From Cucumis sativus (taxonomy: Eukaryota; Streptophyta; Magnoliopsida; Cucurbitales; Cucurbitaceae): a stretch of DNA of 64,000 bases. Of the stretch, positions 48,480 through 61,719 are shown piece after piece. Under the pieces are notes generated by a model that searched no databases, had not been told where the DNA came from, and saw nothing but the letters and a program-made list of their open reading frames with translations. The stretch is taken from contig NC_026657.2 in assembly GCF_000004075.3 (NCBI RefSeq), positions 37,124,732 to 37,188,731 of the forward strand, given 5' to 3'. Positions within the stretch are counted from its first letter, which is position 1. The number at the start of each line of letters is the position of its first letter. The position numbers and the translations under genes were made by a program.

Positions 48480-50585
48480 AATTTTTCATTAACACATGAT
48501 TCTTTGGTAGACATTTATAATTGTGTGACTTCGTAATGGCCCAAATTAGCTATGAAATGACATCAACTCCAAATTACATTATAAAATGCTCCTCATAAAA
48601 TATCAAAATAAAAACGTAAAATCACTCAGCAAACTTGCATTAAGCAAAAATAGATAACATATTTCACATTATTGCTTACCTTTTAGGAGTGTCTCTTTAA
48701 AAATTGAAACACCCAACAAAAAGAATAATTAGCTAATGATTCATACATATGTGCATTGAAAGTAGGAAAATTGTGATAAAGAAAAAAAAAGTGGGAAGAA
48801 ACATAAACACAATTTTCAAAAATAAAAAACAAAAAAATCAAATAGCTACTAAAAAAACGTCTACATTTTTTTAATATATTTTCAAATTTATTAGATTATG
48901 AACGCTACTTTTATCCACACGTTTCTATGTTTGTTATTTACATACTGCTGCGTTGTTTTCAAAAATTCAAATAAAAGGATCCTATGCTACCACTTCCTAA
49001 TTATTCTATCTTTCTTACTTTGCTATTTTTATTGTTTGCTAAAATATTTTTCCTGTCTCTTAATTTAAGAACACACATAACAGTTATATATGAATATTCA
49101 TTGGATAAACTAAATCAATTGATGAGAGAAGGAGAGTCAGTTTTCATATTTCCATTTCCTATGTAATTTTTCTTTTGAGAGAGACGTACGTATTTTCCTA
49201 CCCTTTCTTGATTTGAGCTGGCATGACTACTGAATTAGGGAATGTCAATCTTATCTTACATATAGTGAGATATAATCTAGAGATATACTTGAGGCCTATG
49301 ATCCTCATATTTTGAAGGTTATTAGTATGCTTCAACCTTTAGACCTTGATGTTTTAGACCATGTGCAGAACAGAGAAAGCTAATTCAGCTAAAAGCACAT
49401 CTGACAAACCCTCTTGAGAATAAAAAATCGTAGAAAATAATTTATAAAAGGGTTGTTAGTCTAATTTATAGATTAAAAAGAAAGAATAATTATGACCTGA
49501 AATAATTAGTAAAAGTGTAAGGAAGCGCACCTAAAGAAGAAATGAAAGTGTGATCGACGGAGAAGTTAGGAGAGGAATGAGATTATCTATTTTAGAGGGG
49601 TCATTTTCCAATCAAAACGGTGGTGTCCAACCCTAAAGATTGATTCAATTCATACATTTTAATAAGCCATTTAGTAGAATTTTCATTAATTTTTTTTGGT
49701 TAAACTATCATTTTGTTTTCTATACCTTGGAGTAGGTTTAATTTGAGACCTATCTTTAATATTTATCCAATTTTAATTTCTACACTGTATAATACTTAAA
49801 TTTAATCTTTAATAATATTTTTTTGGGTTAATTTTTTTATTTATAGCACTTTTATTATAAATTTTAAAAATATATTAAAATATTATATTATATTGTATGA
49901 AAATTATTATTATTGTTTAATTAATTTTAATAAAAATTAACTTGAATAGACTAAATTTAAAATTTAGTTAGAGTATACTAAAACTGAAACGATTAAAAGA
50001 ATACAAACTAAAATTAAACCAAAAATAGTATTTTTTTAACCTAATTTTATCATGTTTATCATCCTTAAATGTATATTTTTAGTCTGAAAACTAGGCAGAT
50101 TTCTAGAACATTTACTAAACTGAAATATACATGCAAGACCACAAAGTATGGGCAATTTTAGAACTTCACTCGAGTAATGTTATGTGTAAAATTGCGTTAG
50201 AAATAAAGTTCAAAACTACAAGTTACTTTACAATAATCTAAACAATTGTCACTACATAAAGGTTCAAGTCAAGAGACACATCTACTTAAGCATAACATTA
50301 TATAAGTAGAACATTATATTAAATAGACACTGTTCAATGAAAATGTTTTCAAAATTTTCAAGTGGAGGATTGATAGTAAAGAAATTTCAAGTGGGGAATT
50401 GTTGAATGAAAAATTATTTATGCAAGAATACCAAACTATGAGTTATTCTTTATGCGATGCAAGAATACTAAACTATGTGATAGCTATGTTTCAAATAATA
50501 TGTGAATGAAATCTTCAGAGTCTTTCGTGTTTTAGTTTTCAACCATGTAAAATTGATATGACCTTGCGATAATATGAGATATGCG
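48480..50585. other. AT-rich intergenic DNA
   Basis: No gene is recognised. Short open frames are chance-like. Confidence 0.4.
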
Positions 50586-50589
50586 AGAG

Positions 50590-50770
50590 AGAGTTATATG
50601 AAACGTCTTAAAGAAAGCGTGATCCACGACTCAACCATTACTTAACTATTCTTTGTTTTCCAGCTTTGCATTATGACCACTAAGCGTTTTGTCTACTTTA
50701 CGAGACAACCAGTACGCGACTTGATTACGCAAGAAACAATACCTTAAGCAAGATACCGGGTAACGTACAA
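50590..50770 (+). repeat. LTR fragment, third copy of the 47590-48475 family
   Basis: ATGAAACGTCTTAAAGAAAG, GTGATCCACGACTCAACCAT and TTTCCAGCTTTG correspond in order to the reverse complement of 47740-47860. Confidence 0.65.
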
Positions 50771-50774
50771 CAAC

Positions 50775-52585
50775 AGAAAATGCCATAGAATTTAATTGTG
50801 ACAATATAAATGCAACTGAATTTGTTAAAAAAATTAATCAGGAATATAAAGAAGTGTTGATACTAAATAACTACTTTCTACCCACTACTTTCATGTTAAG
50901 TTAGTTTTAGCCTTTCATGACTAAAACTAGTGTGTGGTATCTACTAACAATCTAAATATAATGTACCTCACTAAGGGTCTGTTTGAGTTGAATTAAGAAA
51001 AAAATATTTTTTAAAAACTTATTTTTGTTTAAACTTTTTAAGATATTTTGAATGACTTCCAAACACTTAATTTTTTTTCAAAATAACTTAAAAATGTAAT
51101 TCAAGCACACTATAAATTGGAGATCAATTTATTTTTGCATAAAAGAAAGATAAATACCTCCAATTTACTTTAGAATGCCGGTTGAATTGAGGACAAAATA
51201 AAAATAAGATCGTAAAAAATAAAATTTAATTAAAAACTATAGAAAGAAAATAAATTTAAAATTAGGATTTAAACCAAAAAGGTTGCATCAAAATTTAAAT
51301 TATATTAGAATGCATATTTCAAATTAGACGTTTAAAGAAAAACGAGTGATGTAAAGAAAGCATGTGGCACACTCGTGTAGCATACAACTTGTGTTCGTGG
51401 GAGAATCAAAACAATCTGCCCGACGTAAACGGAACGGAAATCTAGCGAAGATCGCTAATTCCCAAATGCGACATTTTCCCAACGTCATTGGGCAAGGAAT
51501 GGAGAAACAAACGGCGTAAGAACGGCGTCCATTAAACATATTTTCTTTGCACGCTACGCAATTTGCCCTTTAAGCAACCAACTATTGTCGAAGATACTCA
51601 TGTTTTTCTTAACCAAAATTCTAATTGCTTCTGTTTTGTTATTAATTATTTTCGTTAATTACAAATTATTTCATTTCTCATGTTTAATATATATAAAAAG
51701 AAATTTCAATTTTATCGTATTTAATGCTCCCATTTTCGTAAAACTTATAGAATTGTTTTAAATTCTGGTATATGTATGCACCATCCTTCTTAATTTAATC
51801 TAATTTATTTAAAAAAAATCAATTTTGATTCTAAAACTTGTTATGTTTGGGTTAATTTGAATAAAAGTTTAAGGTCAAAATAGATTTTTTTAAAAAGGAG
51901 CATATTTTAGTAACATATTTTACACAAAGCAAAAAAGAAAATTAATAAAATTTATTTTGTGTATTGGACTTAATGTAAAAAAATAAGAAAATCAAACCTA
52001 CCGTAGAAATGAAGAAAAAAATCACTTTTGAAAGTGCATTAGGTGCATGTTACAAGTAAAAAAAATATTTATACAAAATCAACAAAAAAAAATCAATGCA
52101 ATTTTTGTGTGTATTTGGGTTAAGGTACAACTTAACTAAAAAAAATAAATTTGAATATAATTTTTTATTGTTGAGGCTTACAAACAACAAAAGTTTACAC
52201 AAATGTAAAGAAATATTAGCACATTTTTCATTTTGTATTGGGTTTACGAAAAAAAATTCATACCCATGAAAAAAATTTCCTCATATTGGGGTTAACGTAC
52301 AAAAAAAATTACACAGATGAAAAAAAACAAATTTTTTTGTCATAATCATTCCTCCAAACAAGGATTATAAATAATTTCTCATATTTCTCCCACTTAATCC
52401 TTCTCCAAAACCAGGATTGTAATAATTCTTTCATTCATGATCTCCATTCCCAAAGCTAGTCATATATATTGTATCATTATTCTTTTTTAGGGTTAATCGC
52501 TTTCATGGAAAAAATGTGTATTGAATGTTTTGAGCTTAGGGTTTGTTTAAGCCACAACTTTCATGTATTAATATTGAAAATTCTT
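50775..52585. other. AT-rich intergenic DNA with one GC-richer island
   Basis: Mostly AT-rich. The island at about 51335-51560 has several CpG-containing words and a 71-aa minus-strand open frame without recognisable homology. Confidence 0.4.
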
Positions 52586-52589
52586 ATGC

Positions 52590-53100
52590 TTGTCGCTGAG
52601 ACTTTTGATTCAGTAGCTATTGTAGAACTTGAGAGGAGTTCAATATTGATATTGTATTTAGGGGGAGTCTAAATATAGGTGAATGTGAGTGGATCTCACT
52701 CCTAGAGGAAGCCTAAGCACATTGTATTGAGAGGATCTCATATTGAGTTTGAAGAAGCATTTTTGTGAAAGTGAGGGGAAGTTTAAATTCAAGGAGAGCC
52801 TAAATTTAAACGTTGAAGAGCAAGTTGTATGAAAGTCACTGAACAGGGAGTTTGTTCGATAAGTATTTTTATTGTAATTGCTAAACTCTTTATATAGTGC
52901 AGTTTTATTCCATCGGGCACACTACACTCCATACGTGATTTTGTGCCGAATTGGGTTATCAATAATTGTGTCATTACTTTTATGGTTGTTTTTCTAAACA
53001 ATATCTTATCAGATATACTGCCTATGACAACATGCTTAATATTCTGTCTTATGTCAAATTTACCTATTATTTTTTCACAAACAATCTCACAAAGTGACAT
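52590..53100 (+). mobile_element. LTR-retroelement fragment
   Basis: The left part matches the reverse complement of 21190-21370. The right part ends in GTGCCGAATTGGGTTATCAA near 52949, reminiscent of an LTR end before a primer site. A 103-aa minus-strand open frame here has no recognised domain. Confidence 0.45.
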
Positions 53101-53104
53101 ATTA

Positions 53105-54120
53105 TCTTAAAAAATCTTTTCCCTAAAACCATCAAAGCCACCAGACATAAAAGGAAGAATGGACCTAAAACACTCCACCAATCTTCGAGAAGGAAATAGT
53201 CCATGAGACATTAATCACAAATCATTTTTCATATAATTAAAGGATATTCTTACCGTATTTGTAGAACATTTTAACTGACAGAATGACAAATAGCAAATGA
53301 CACAAGCCACACCAACTTAAAAAAATAAATGTTGAATCTCTAACATATTGAGTTAACTAAGCATGTAAAAGATGGTTAAAGTTCTCATTTGGAGTTTACT
53401 TATTTTTTGTTGTCTGTGGTTGTCAAATGAAGTTATTTATAAGATTATTCTTCAAATACTCATATGAGGTTAAAACCTAACGTCAACTATACCAAGAATG
53501 ATTGAGGCCCTCAAGGTTGTGAAATGTTATTTTATATATAGTTGGTATAATTTCTTCAACTCAACCGGTCAACTTGAAACTCGGAAGTCGAATTTTTTCT
53601 GTTTTAATTTTCCCTGGGCTTTAGAGCCTCTTCGTAGACTTCATACCTTGCTTCAAGAAGCTCCACAATGTTAAAGTTAAATCTTGAGGACTAATTTATC
53701 AATAATTCAAATTGGTCTGATATTTCTTTTAATGTCGAAGGTTTGGTAGTCACCATAAAATTGTTGCATAAAAGAAAGAGAGTAGATTTTCCACCTGGAG
53801 TCGTCACTTTCAAAAGCTTTGATAATTTAGAAGTACAAAATCAAAGGTTGGAGATGAACCCAAAGTGTCCCTTCTTGCAAAGAAAATTATGTATTGTATT
53901 TATGTTATGTCTTTTCTAATAATTAATGGCTGATAGATACAGGATTACATTCAATTAATTTTAAAATTGTATCATTTTAAAGTACAGTGTAAAATAAAGT
54001 GGAATATGTACAAAGATCCAAATAAATTACTATCAAAATAAAAAATGATTTCGAAGCACTAAATTGAGAAAATTTGAAAGAATAATGAGGAAAATAATAT
54101 TTAATAATTTGGCATTATGA
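53105..54120. other. Intergenic DNA
   Basis: No gene or recognisable element is seen. Confidence 0.4.
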
Positions 54121-54400
54121 ATTGTTTAATGCATTTTGGAATGGATGAGACGCTGGGAGTGGGCTATCCAACAGCCAGGACAGCCGGAGGATGACAAGGC
54201 GAAAAGGTGGGGACATCGGCCACATGCAACCAATAAACTTCCTCCAATAATTCATCGTGACGCTACCAAATCATTAAATTAATATTATCCTTATCATCAA
54301 ACTTTTAATCACTCTCTCCTCACTTTTCTTTCCCACATTTTTTCTCCTCTCCAACATAACGTAACACACGACGCTGGATTCAACCTTATAACCAAAAAAA

Positions 54401-54431
54401 GAAGAAGAAGAAGAAGAAGAAGTAGTAGTAC
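54401..54431. repeat. (GAA)n/(GTA)n microsatellite
   Basis: Seven GAA/AGA triplets followed by GTA triplets, in a promoter-like region. Confidence 0.9.
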
Positions 54432-54657
54432 CCTCCCCTTTGAGAATTTATATTGTTTACATTTGAAGATGCCAAAAATGAATATTTTGAGACAAGGGTA
54501 AAAGTGGGGAAATTAAATGCAAAGTTACTTTTCTGCCCTTTACTTTTCTCTCACCTTTTCAACATCTCTGCAACCAGTCACTTCCCTTTCTTTGTAGTTC
54601 TTTTTGTCTTGCATGATTCACTGAGAGAGTAAGGAAGAAGAAAAGGAGTTTAAAAAA

Positions 54658-54723
54658 TGGGGTTTCTTAAGGAAGATGAAGAGATGAGAAAAGTGAACAA
54701 GATGAAGATCATAACGATTTAAC
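54658..54723 (+). CDS. Possible small ORF (21 aa), uncertain
   Basis: ATG at 54658 in GGAGTTTAAAAAATGGGG context encodes a charged 21-aa peptide (MGFLKEDEEMRKVNKMKIIT and a final Ile) ending at TAA. It follows a pyrimidine-rich, leader-like stretch and a GC-richer segment at 54140-54250. It could be a peptide gene, an untranslated first exon or chance. No family match is recognised. Confidence 0.2.
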
Positions 54724-54729
54724 AAGTAG

Positions 54730-55940
54730 TCTACATGCATTCTTCAAAGGTAAATTTTTTTTATTCAACATTCAATTTGAAAGTAGATTCAAGACAAAAT
54801 ATGAACATATTTTTTGATTTACTTCTCCATTAATTTATTCGATACATTTTAAGATAGTTCATCAACAAATTTTTCTATCTAATAGAAACATGAACGTGGG
54901 ATATATTAGGTAAGTTTATTTTCTGGACGGGGGCACATGCTTAGATGAACAAGTAGCAATGCACAGTGGGTAAGATGTCACATTCAAAATGAATTTCTTT
55001 CTTCTTCTTTTTTTTTTTTTGTTGAATTATGAATTGAAAACGAATGAAAAGAAAAAAAAAGACTAAAATAGTTTTGCACTAAAGATCTACAAATATAAAA
55101 AACATTATAAAGATTAAAATAGAATCTTGGGAAAATTAATTACACCGGTAGTAGTTTTTTTAATATTAGTTTCAGAAATAGTAAATTGATATTAAATCAT
55201 CAAAACATATAATAATCTGCATTGAGTTATTAATGAAGTGTAGAGTTAAATAATTATAGTCTTTTATGTTTTAAAATCAAATAATTAATTTGGTAAGATT
55301 CGTCAGTGATCTTACATTAAAAAACAACTGTCTTTTCCAGCTCTGATTGGGTGCATGAAAGTTAATTAGACAGTTGTTATAACGAAATTTATTCATTAAA
55401 TAAAAAATTAATCCATATAATTTAAAAAAGATTAAAATTTAATGAAACTTATTTTCAAAATCAAACCTCCTTAAATTCAATTTAATAAATAATAGAGGTC
55501 GAAAATCTACAAATAAAGAAAACGATTTAGGGCATTCTTCGTCCACGGGTGAAGAACAATATTAAACGACACGTCTTCAAGCTAATTTGTAAATTTAATC
55601 AAAACGATTTTATGTAATCCATTTTTTATTTCATCCGAAAAAAGCTCATACGCTGTAGCTGAGCTGAAAAATAGGCACATTTATAAGCAAACTGATAATG
55701 CTACTGCTCACAATTCTCATTTATACACACACACACACAATAGTCGTAGCTTTTTGTAGTTGATAGGTTGTGACTTGTGAGTCTGACCATTTTTGGTGAA
55801 ACGTTCACTTCAGGCTTACGCTTACAATTCAATGATTAATTCTTCTCCTTTTTCGGATTTCAACTACTAGCTACCATTAAACCACTGGAGTAGATCAACA
55901 TTCCCATTTCAGTTTCTAGCTTGAAGAGTAAATTAAATCC
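54730..55940. other. Upstream region of the beta-galactosidase gene
   Basis: AT-rich 5' flank with a short (AC)n run at 55724-55739. No unambiguous TATA box was chosen. Confidence 0.4.
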
Positions 55941-58900
55941 ATGGAAACTTTCTCGGTTTCCAGTTTCCTGTTCTTTGTTTTCTTGGCTGCATTGCTTGGT
56001 TTTCGATCCACACAATGCACTACTGTGACTTATGATAAGAAAGCCATTCTCATCAATGGCCAAAGGCGAATTCTCATTTCTGGTTCCATTCACTACCCTA
56101 GAAGCACTCCTGAAGTAAGTATCTCTCTTCTAATTTTGAACTCATTCTGCAATCGTTTAAGCGTTTCACTCATATTTAGCTTCTCTTTTCTTCGATTTGG
56201 TACTGGTAGATGTGGGATGATCTTATGCAGAAGGCGAAGGATGGGGGATTGGACGTAGTTGATACTTATGTCTTTTGGAATGTTCACGAACCTTCTCCTG
56301 GCAATGTACTATCTCATAACTCATTTTATGGATCCAAAATTTGGTAAATTTTGTGGTTAATTTGTTTGCTCTCACTTGACTTAGTATGATTTTGAGGGGA
56401 GGTACGATCTCGTACGTTTCATAAAGACGGCGCAGAGAGTGGGTCTTTATGTTCATCTCCGTATAGGACCTTATGTTTGTGCAGAGTGGAATTTTGGGTA
56501 CACTAAACTTCTCCCCTTGTTTTTTATTGTCAGTTTATGAAGTAAATGATTGAAATCAGATGCAGTATTCTTTTCATCTCTCTGTTATTTCACTTTGTGA
56601 TAAATGATACTGACATAGTATTTATTATTGATGACACTTGACAATTTTTTGTTTATATTTTATTGTATAGTGGATTTCCCGTTTGGTTAAAGTATGTTCC
56701 TGGAATTAGCTTTAGAACTGATAATGGACCTTTCAAGGTTAATTTTTCTCCATTTATTATTAGCTGATTCTTAAAATTGTTCATGGAAATTACTTGGGAC
56801 TTTCACTAGCAGCTGATGAAGTTTACAGTTCGTGGTTCTTTTTTGGCTTTTTGTTTCTAGATGGCAATGCAAGGGTTTACCCAGAAAATTGTACAAATGA
56901 TGAAGAGCGAAAAGCTATTTGCCTCACAAGGTGGCCCTATTATCCTTTCGCAGGTATGGTCGAGAACCTTTAGTGACATCTCCATCTAGGGTGATTACAA
57001 TCAATGCTATGGATGCCGTTTATAAGTGAGCACAATAAAGTGTATTTGGCTGAGAAAGGGTCCCCAGAATAAAGAGCTACTCTGCTGTGAAGACGATTGG
57101 AATTGAATTTTGTTTAAGAAATTAACTAGCTTAGTTGGATAATTGTTTGATTTTTTTAAGATTGGACTTATAAACACTGCTTCTATCTATGAGTTTCTAT
57201 TTTTTGGTATTTATAATGTTTTCAAAATTCATACCAAGTTCTAAAATCTAAAAAATATTTTTGTTTTAAAATTTTGGTTAATAATTCAAATTTTCTTTAT
57301 GAGAAATGAAAATAGAAATTGAAACACTAAAAATAAAATAGAAAGCTAAAATAAAGCAGAGCTAATATTTACAATTCAATTTTGCTTTCTTAGATTGAAA
57401 ACGAGTATGGGCCACAAAGTAAAGCTCTTGGAGCTGCTGGTCATGCCTATATGAATTGGGCGGCAAAAATGGCTGTTGGACTGAATACAGGAGTGCCTTG
57501 GGTGATGTGCAAGGAAGATGATGCTCCTGATCCTGTGGTAAGTCATCTCTTTCTTGTTTAACGACACATAAATTTTTCTTTAAACCTCACTCCAAAATTT
57601 TGGGTATTATATTCTCCATTTTTTGGTGACAGATAAATTCGTGCAATGGTTTTTATTGTGACTACTTCTCGCCTAATAAGCCTTACAAGCCTACATTATG
57701 GACAGAGGCTTGGAGTGGCTGGTATATATTTTATTTCTTAATCCTCTGGGATATCCAATCCACCAATGGAATTACTATTATAATCCTTCTATCTTAACAA
57801 CTTACCATGTAATTCAAGGTTTACAGAGTTTGGTGGTCCTGTTTATGGTCGGCCAGTCCAAGATTTGGCATTTGCAGTTGCACGCTTTGTACAAAAGGGT
57901 GGTTCACTTTTTAACTATTACATGGTTGGTCAGCTTGCTCAACTAACTTGACTGCTTTAATGGACTTGATATGCCTGACATAAAACTGAATCCACTTTAC
58001 TTGTTTGTGACTAATGGAAGTATCACGGAGGAACCAACTTTGGACGCACTGCTGGAGGCCCATTCATTACAACTAGTTATGACTACGATGCGCCACTCGA
58101 TGAATATGGTGAGAAGGCTGAACATATCACAAAATAAATTGGACTTCATTTTAAAGACGAGGAATTTTTTTGTTCTTATAACTGTTTATTCCCTGAACAT
58201 TTGACACACATCTTGAAGTATATTTCTTGACATTATTGATGAAAAATCAACTGCAATTCTATTTCTGCTACTAGAAAGTGAAGACACTTGCTTAATTACG
58301 TTTAGGTATGCTCAGACAACCAAAATATGGCCATCTGAAGAACCTCCATAGGGCCATTAAGTTATGTGAGCATGCTTTAGTATCTTCAGATCCTACAGTT
58401 ACCTCACTAGGAGCCTATGAGCAGGTTGGCCTTTTTGTTTAATGTTTATTCAATCGTTTTCTTCCTAAATTGTGATGATGTTTCATAGCTTAACTGTGGT
58501 AATTTTCCAGGCTCATGTTTTCTCTTCGGGACCTGGAAGGTGTGCGGCTTTTCTTGCAAATTACCATACAAATTCTGCAGCTACAGTGGTGTTCAACAAC
58601 ATGCGTTATGCTTTGCCTGCATGGTCAATAAGCATCCTTCCCGACTGTAAGCGTGTTGTGTTCAATACTGCACAGGTATAAATTATACGGGTCGTTCTAT
58701 GAAGATTTACTCTTGAAATTTAGGAAATCTTTTCTAGTACACGTACATTTTCTTCTCCTATGTTTTAAGAATTCAGATTGTTCTGTGCTTATCAAGGTTG
58801 GAGTTCATATTGCACAAACCCAAATGTTGCCAACAATTTCCAAGTTGTCATGGGAAACTTATAATGAAGATACATATTCCTTAGGAGGCAGTTCAAGAAT

Positions 58901-61082
58901 GACCGTTGCTGGACTCTTGGAGCAGATAAATGTCACTAGAGATACCAGTGACTATCTTTGGTACATGACAAGGTGAGCCTGAAACTATATGGTATCTTCA
59001 GCTGCCTAGTTTATAGTATTATATGAAAGCTTTCTTATCAATATAGATTGAATGGCATCTATACATGGTAACTGGATTATTGCACGTCTACACCATATTG
59101 CATAAGGAATGCAAGTTACTTCAGAATGTAGTGAATGGTACTAAAGTACTTGTGATAGTCCTTAGTAGGAAACTCGTATAGAATACTTGTTCATTTAGAA
59201 TTGATAGAATTGGAGGTGGGAGGTGAGATGTAATAGATAGGCCTAAATAATATTGTATGACGTTCTTTTGCATTGACAATAAATTTGCATTATATCTAGT
59301 GTTGGCATCAGTTCATCAGAGGCATTTCTTAGAGGAGGACAAAAGCCTACTTTATCTGTGCGATCAGCTGGTCATGCTGTCCATGTTTTTATCAATGGAC
59401 AGTTCTCAGGTATGCCTACAATCCTTCATACTTCCTCTTCAATGTGGTGATTGAGATTATGTTATTAGTTGTTTAATTTTCTTGAATTTTAGAAGTAGCG
59501 TACTTTCACTCGGAAATTCCAACCAAATTATAGTGAAGTTTTATTGTAACATATAATACAGGGTCGGCTTATGGAAGTAGGGAACATCCAGCATTTACAT
59601 ATACAGGCCCTATCAACTTACGAGCTGGAATGAACAAAATTGCTCTACTTAGCATTGCTGTCGGCTTACCGGTTACTTCTTCACCATAAATCCACCTTTA
59701 AGTTTTGAAACAAGCAACTTGACTTTGCCTTAACTATAGTTTTAGGTGTACATAGTTGATTACATTTTTAACTGTAGTGAGCTAATTTAATCAGGTTAAC
59801 TGATTGCGGATTTTCATTTGTTGTTAGAATGTTGGGTTGCATTTTGAGAAATGGCAAACGGGTATTCTCGGTCCGATTTCAATAAGTGGGCTTAATGGGG
59901 GAAAGAAAGATTTGACTTGGCAGAAATGGAGTTACCAGGTAAAATTACTCAAAACATGTACCAATCAGATGACCGGGGTTTCCCATTTTGTTGATTCAGT
60001 CTAATACTCTTTACTGGCAATAGGTAGGCTTGAAAGGAGAGGCAATGAATTTGGTCTCTCCAACCGAAGCTACGTCTGTAGATTGGATAAAAGGATCTCT
60101 TTTACAAGGTCAGCGGCCATTGACATGGTACAAGGTAAAATCTCTAAGAAAAGTGGAAACAGGTACAAATTGAATTAGCCCCTCAAATGATAAATTTTTT
60201 GTAACTAATTGGATTGCAGGCTAGTTTCAATGCTCCAAGAGGGAACGAGCCATTAGCTTTGGACTTGAGAAGCATGGGCAAGGGCCAGGCATGGATTAAT
60301 GGACAGAGTATTGGGAGATATTGGATGGCTTATGCAAAAGGTGGTTGCAGTAGGTGTACTTATGCTGGGACATATAGACCTCCCACGTGTGAAAATGGTT
60401 GTGGGCAGCCTACCCAAAGATGGTAACTCTGTATACCAGAATAAAATTCTACTCTTTGTATGAGTTTAGATGATTCGTTGACTTTCACAAGCTGATTCCC
60501 CTCATTTATTTTATATTCTTGCAGGTATCACGTACCTCGATCCTGGTTAAAGCCAACTAACAATGTATTGGTGTTATTTGAAGAACTTGGTGGGGACGCA
60601 TCCAAAATATCACTTATGAGGAGGTCTGTAACTGGTCTTTGTGGCGAGGCGGTTGAATACCATGCTAAGAATGATAGTTACATCATCGAAAGCAATGAGG
60701 AACTAGATTCTCTTCACCTGCAATGTAATCCTGGGCAGGTCATATCAGCCATAAAATTTGCAAGTTTTGGAACTCCTTCTGGAACTTGTGGAAGTTACCA
60801 AAAAGGAACTTGCCATGCACCAGATTCTCATGCCATAATCGAGAAGGTCCTTTCTTATCTAAACAATCTTAAGACTAACGTTCATATAAAGTTTTTGAAG
60901 GCCATTTTAAAACTAACAGTTCATAATTTAAAATATTTCTACAGAAATGCATTGGGCTGAAAAGTTGCTCAGTATCAACAACCAGAGATAACTTTGGAGT
61001 AGACCCATGTCCTAATGAATTGAAACAATTATTAGTTGAAGTTGATTGTGGCATAACAGATATCAATGGACACGGTTCATAA
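55941..61082 (+). CDS. Beta-galactosidase, GH35, lectin-tailed (BGAL3-like, 19 exons)
   Basis: This secreted cell-wall enzyme removes terminal beta-galactosyl residues from wall polysaccharides. Exons: 55941-56114, 56210-56305, 56385-56497, 56671-56737, 56861-56953, 57394-57537, 57633-57721, 57819-57924, 58021-58108, 58306-58424, 58511-58675, 58797-58972, 59300-59409, 59562-59671, 59828-59938, 60024-60134, 60220-60422, 60525-60846, 60945-61082. They give 2535 bp and 844 aa, with all phases consistent. Residues 1-26 are a hydrophobic signal peptide. The GH35 signature [14 protein letters not shown] spans exons 5-6, with acid/base Glu about 185. The nucleophile is Glu about 254 in LWTEAWSGW. 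The C-terminal SUEL-type lectin domain (about 755-837) includes [20 protein letters not shown]. Three introns end in AAG. The exon count and the tail suggest the BGAL3 group. Confidence 0.95.
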
Positions 61083-61719
61083 AAACATTTCAACAACCAA
61101 CATCCTTGCTCCTTACCAGCATGTTATTTCATGTTGTGAAGCCAAGGAGATTTCAACTTACAAATTGAAGATAAATTTCATAGATCATATGCTGTATTAC
61201 GCATTATATATGATAGATATGTGTAAGTTATCATTTGTGAACTCATAATCCCTATAAATGGGAAGGCTCAAGCTCATTACATTGTTTTCTTGAAAGATCA
61301 TGGTAGTCATTTGCCCCATAGCCTCTATTCTCTAGGCATTGTATTAACTAAATGGTATAAGTTTAAGTTATAAAGGAGCATGTATTCATTATTCAAATTC
61401 TTCTCTTTTGGATTAGTATTTTAGCATCATCTTGGCTGCAAACTGATAAAGAACCTTATGAAACTGTAAATAGGTGCTGATTTTTATTCAAGAAAATAAT
61501 AGATGCTCATTCATTACACAACAAGTCTGATAGCCTCTAGAAATAGTAAAAATGACTTAAAAACAATCCTAAACAAGAAAAATAAAAGTTGTGCTAACTA
61601 AAAAGCATCAATTTATAGCAACTCACAAAAGTTGCATAAACCTTTTTCTGGTTCTGATAGAAATCCAAGAAAAAAGAAAGGTGGTGGTTATCTCCTCAGC
61701 ATAGAGTTTCCCCATTAGA
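61083..61719. other. Convergent 3' flanks of the beta-galactosidase and thioredoxin genes
   Basis: The two stop codons face each other across 637 bases, which must hold both 3' UTRs. No other feature is seen. Confidence 0.5.

Noticed and set aside
52789..53100. 103-codon minus-strand frame
   Set aside because: It lies in an LTR-like repeat, has no recognisable domain, and could not be linked to splice sites; left as unknown.
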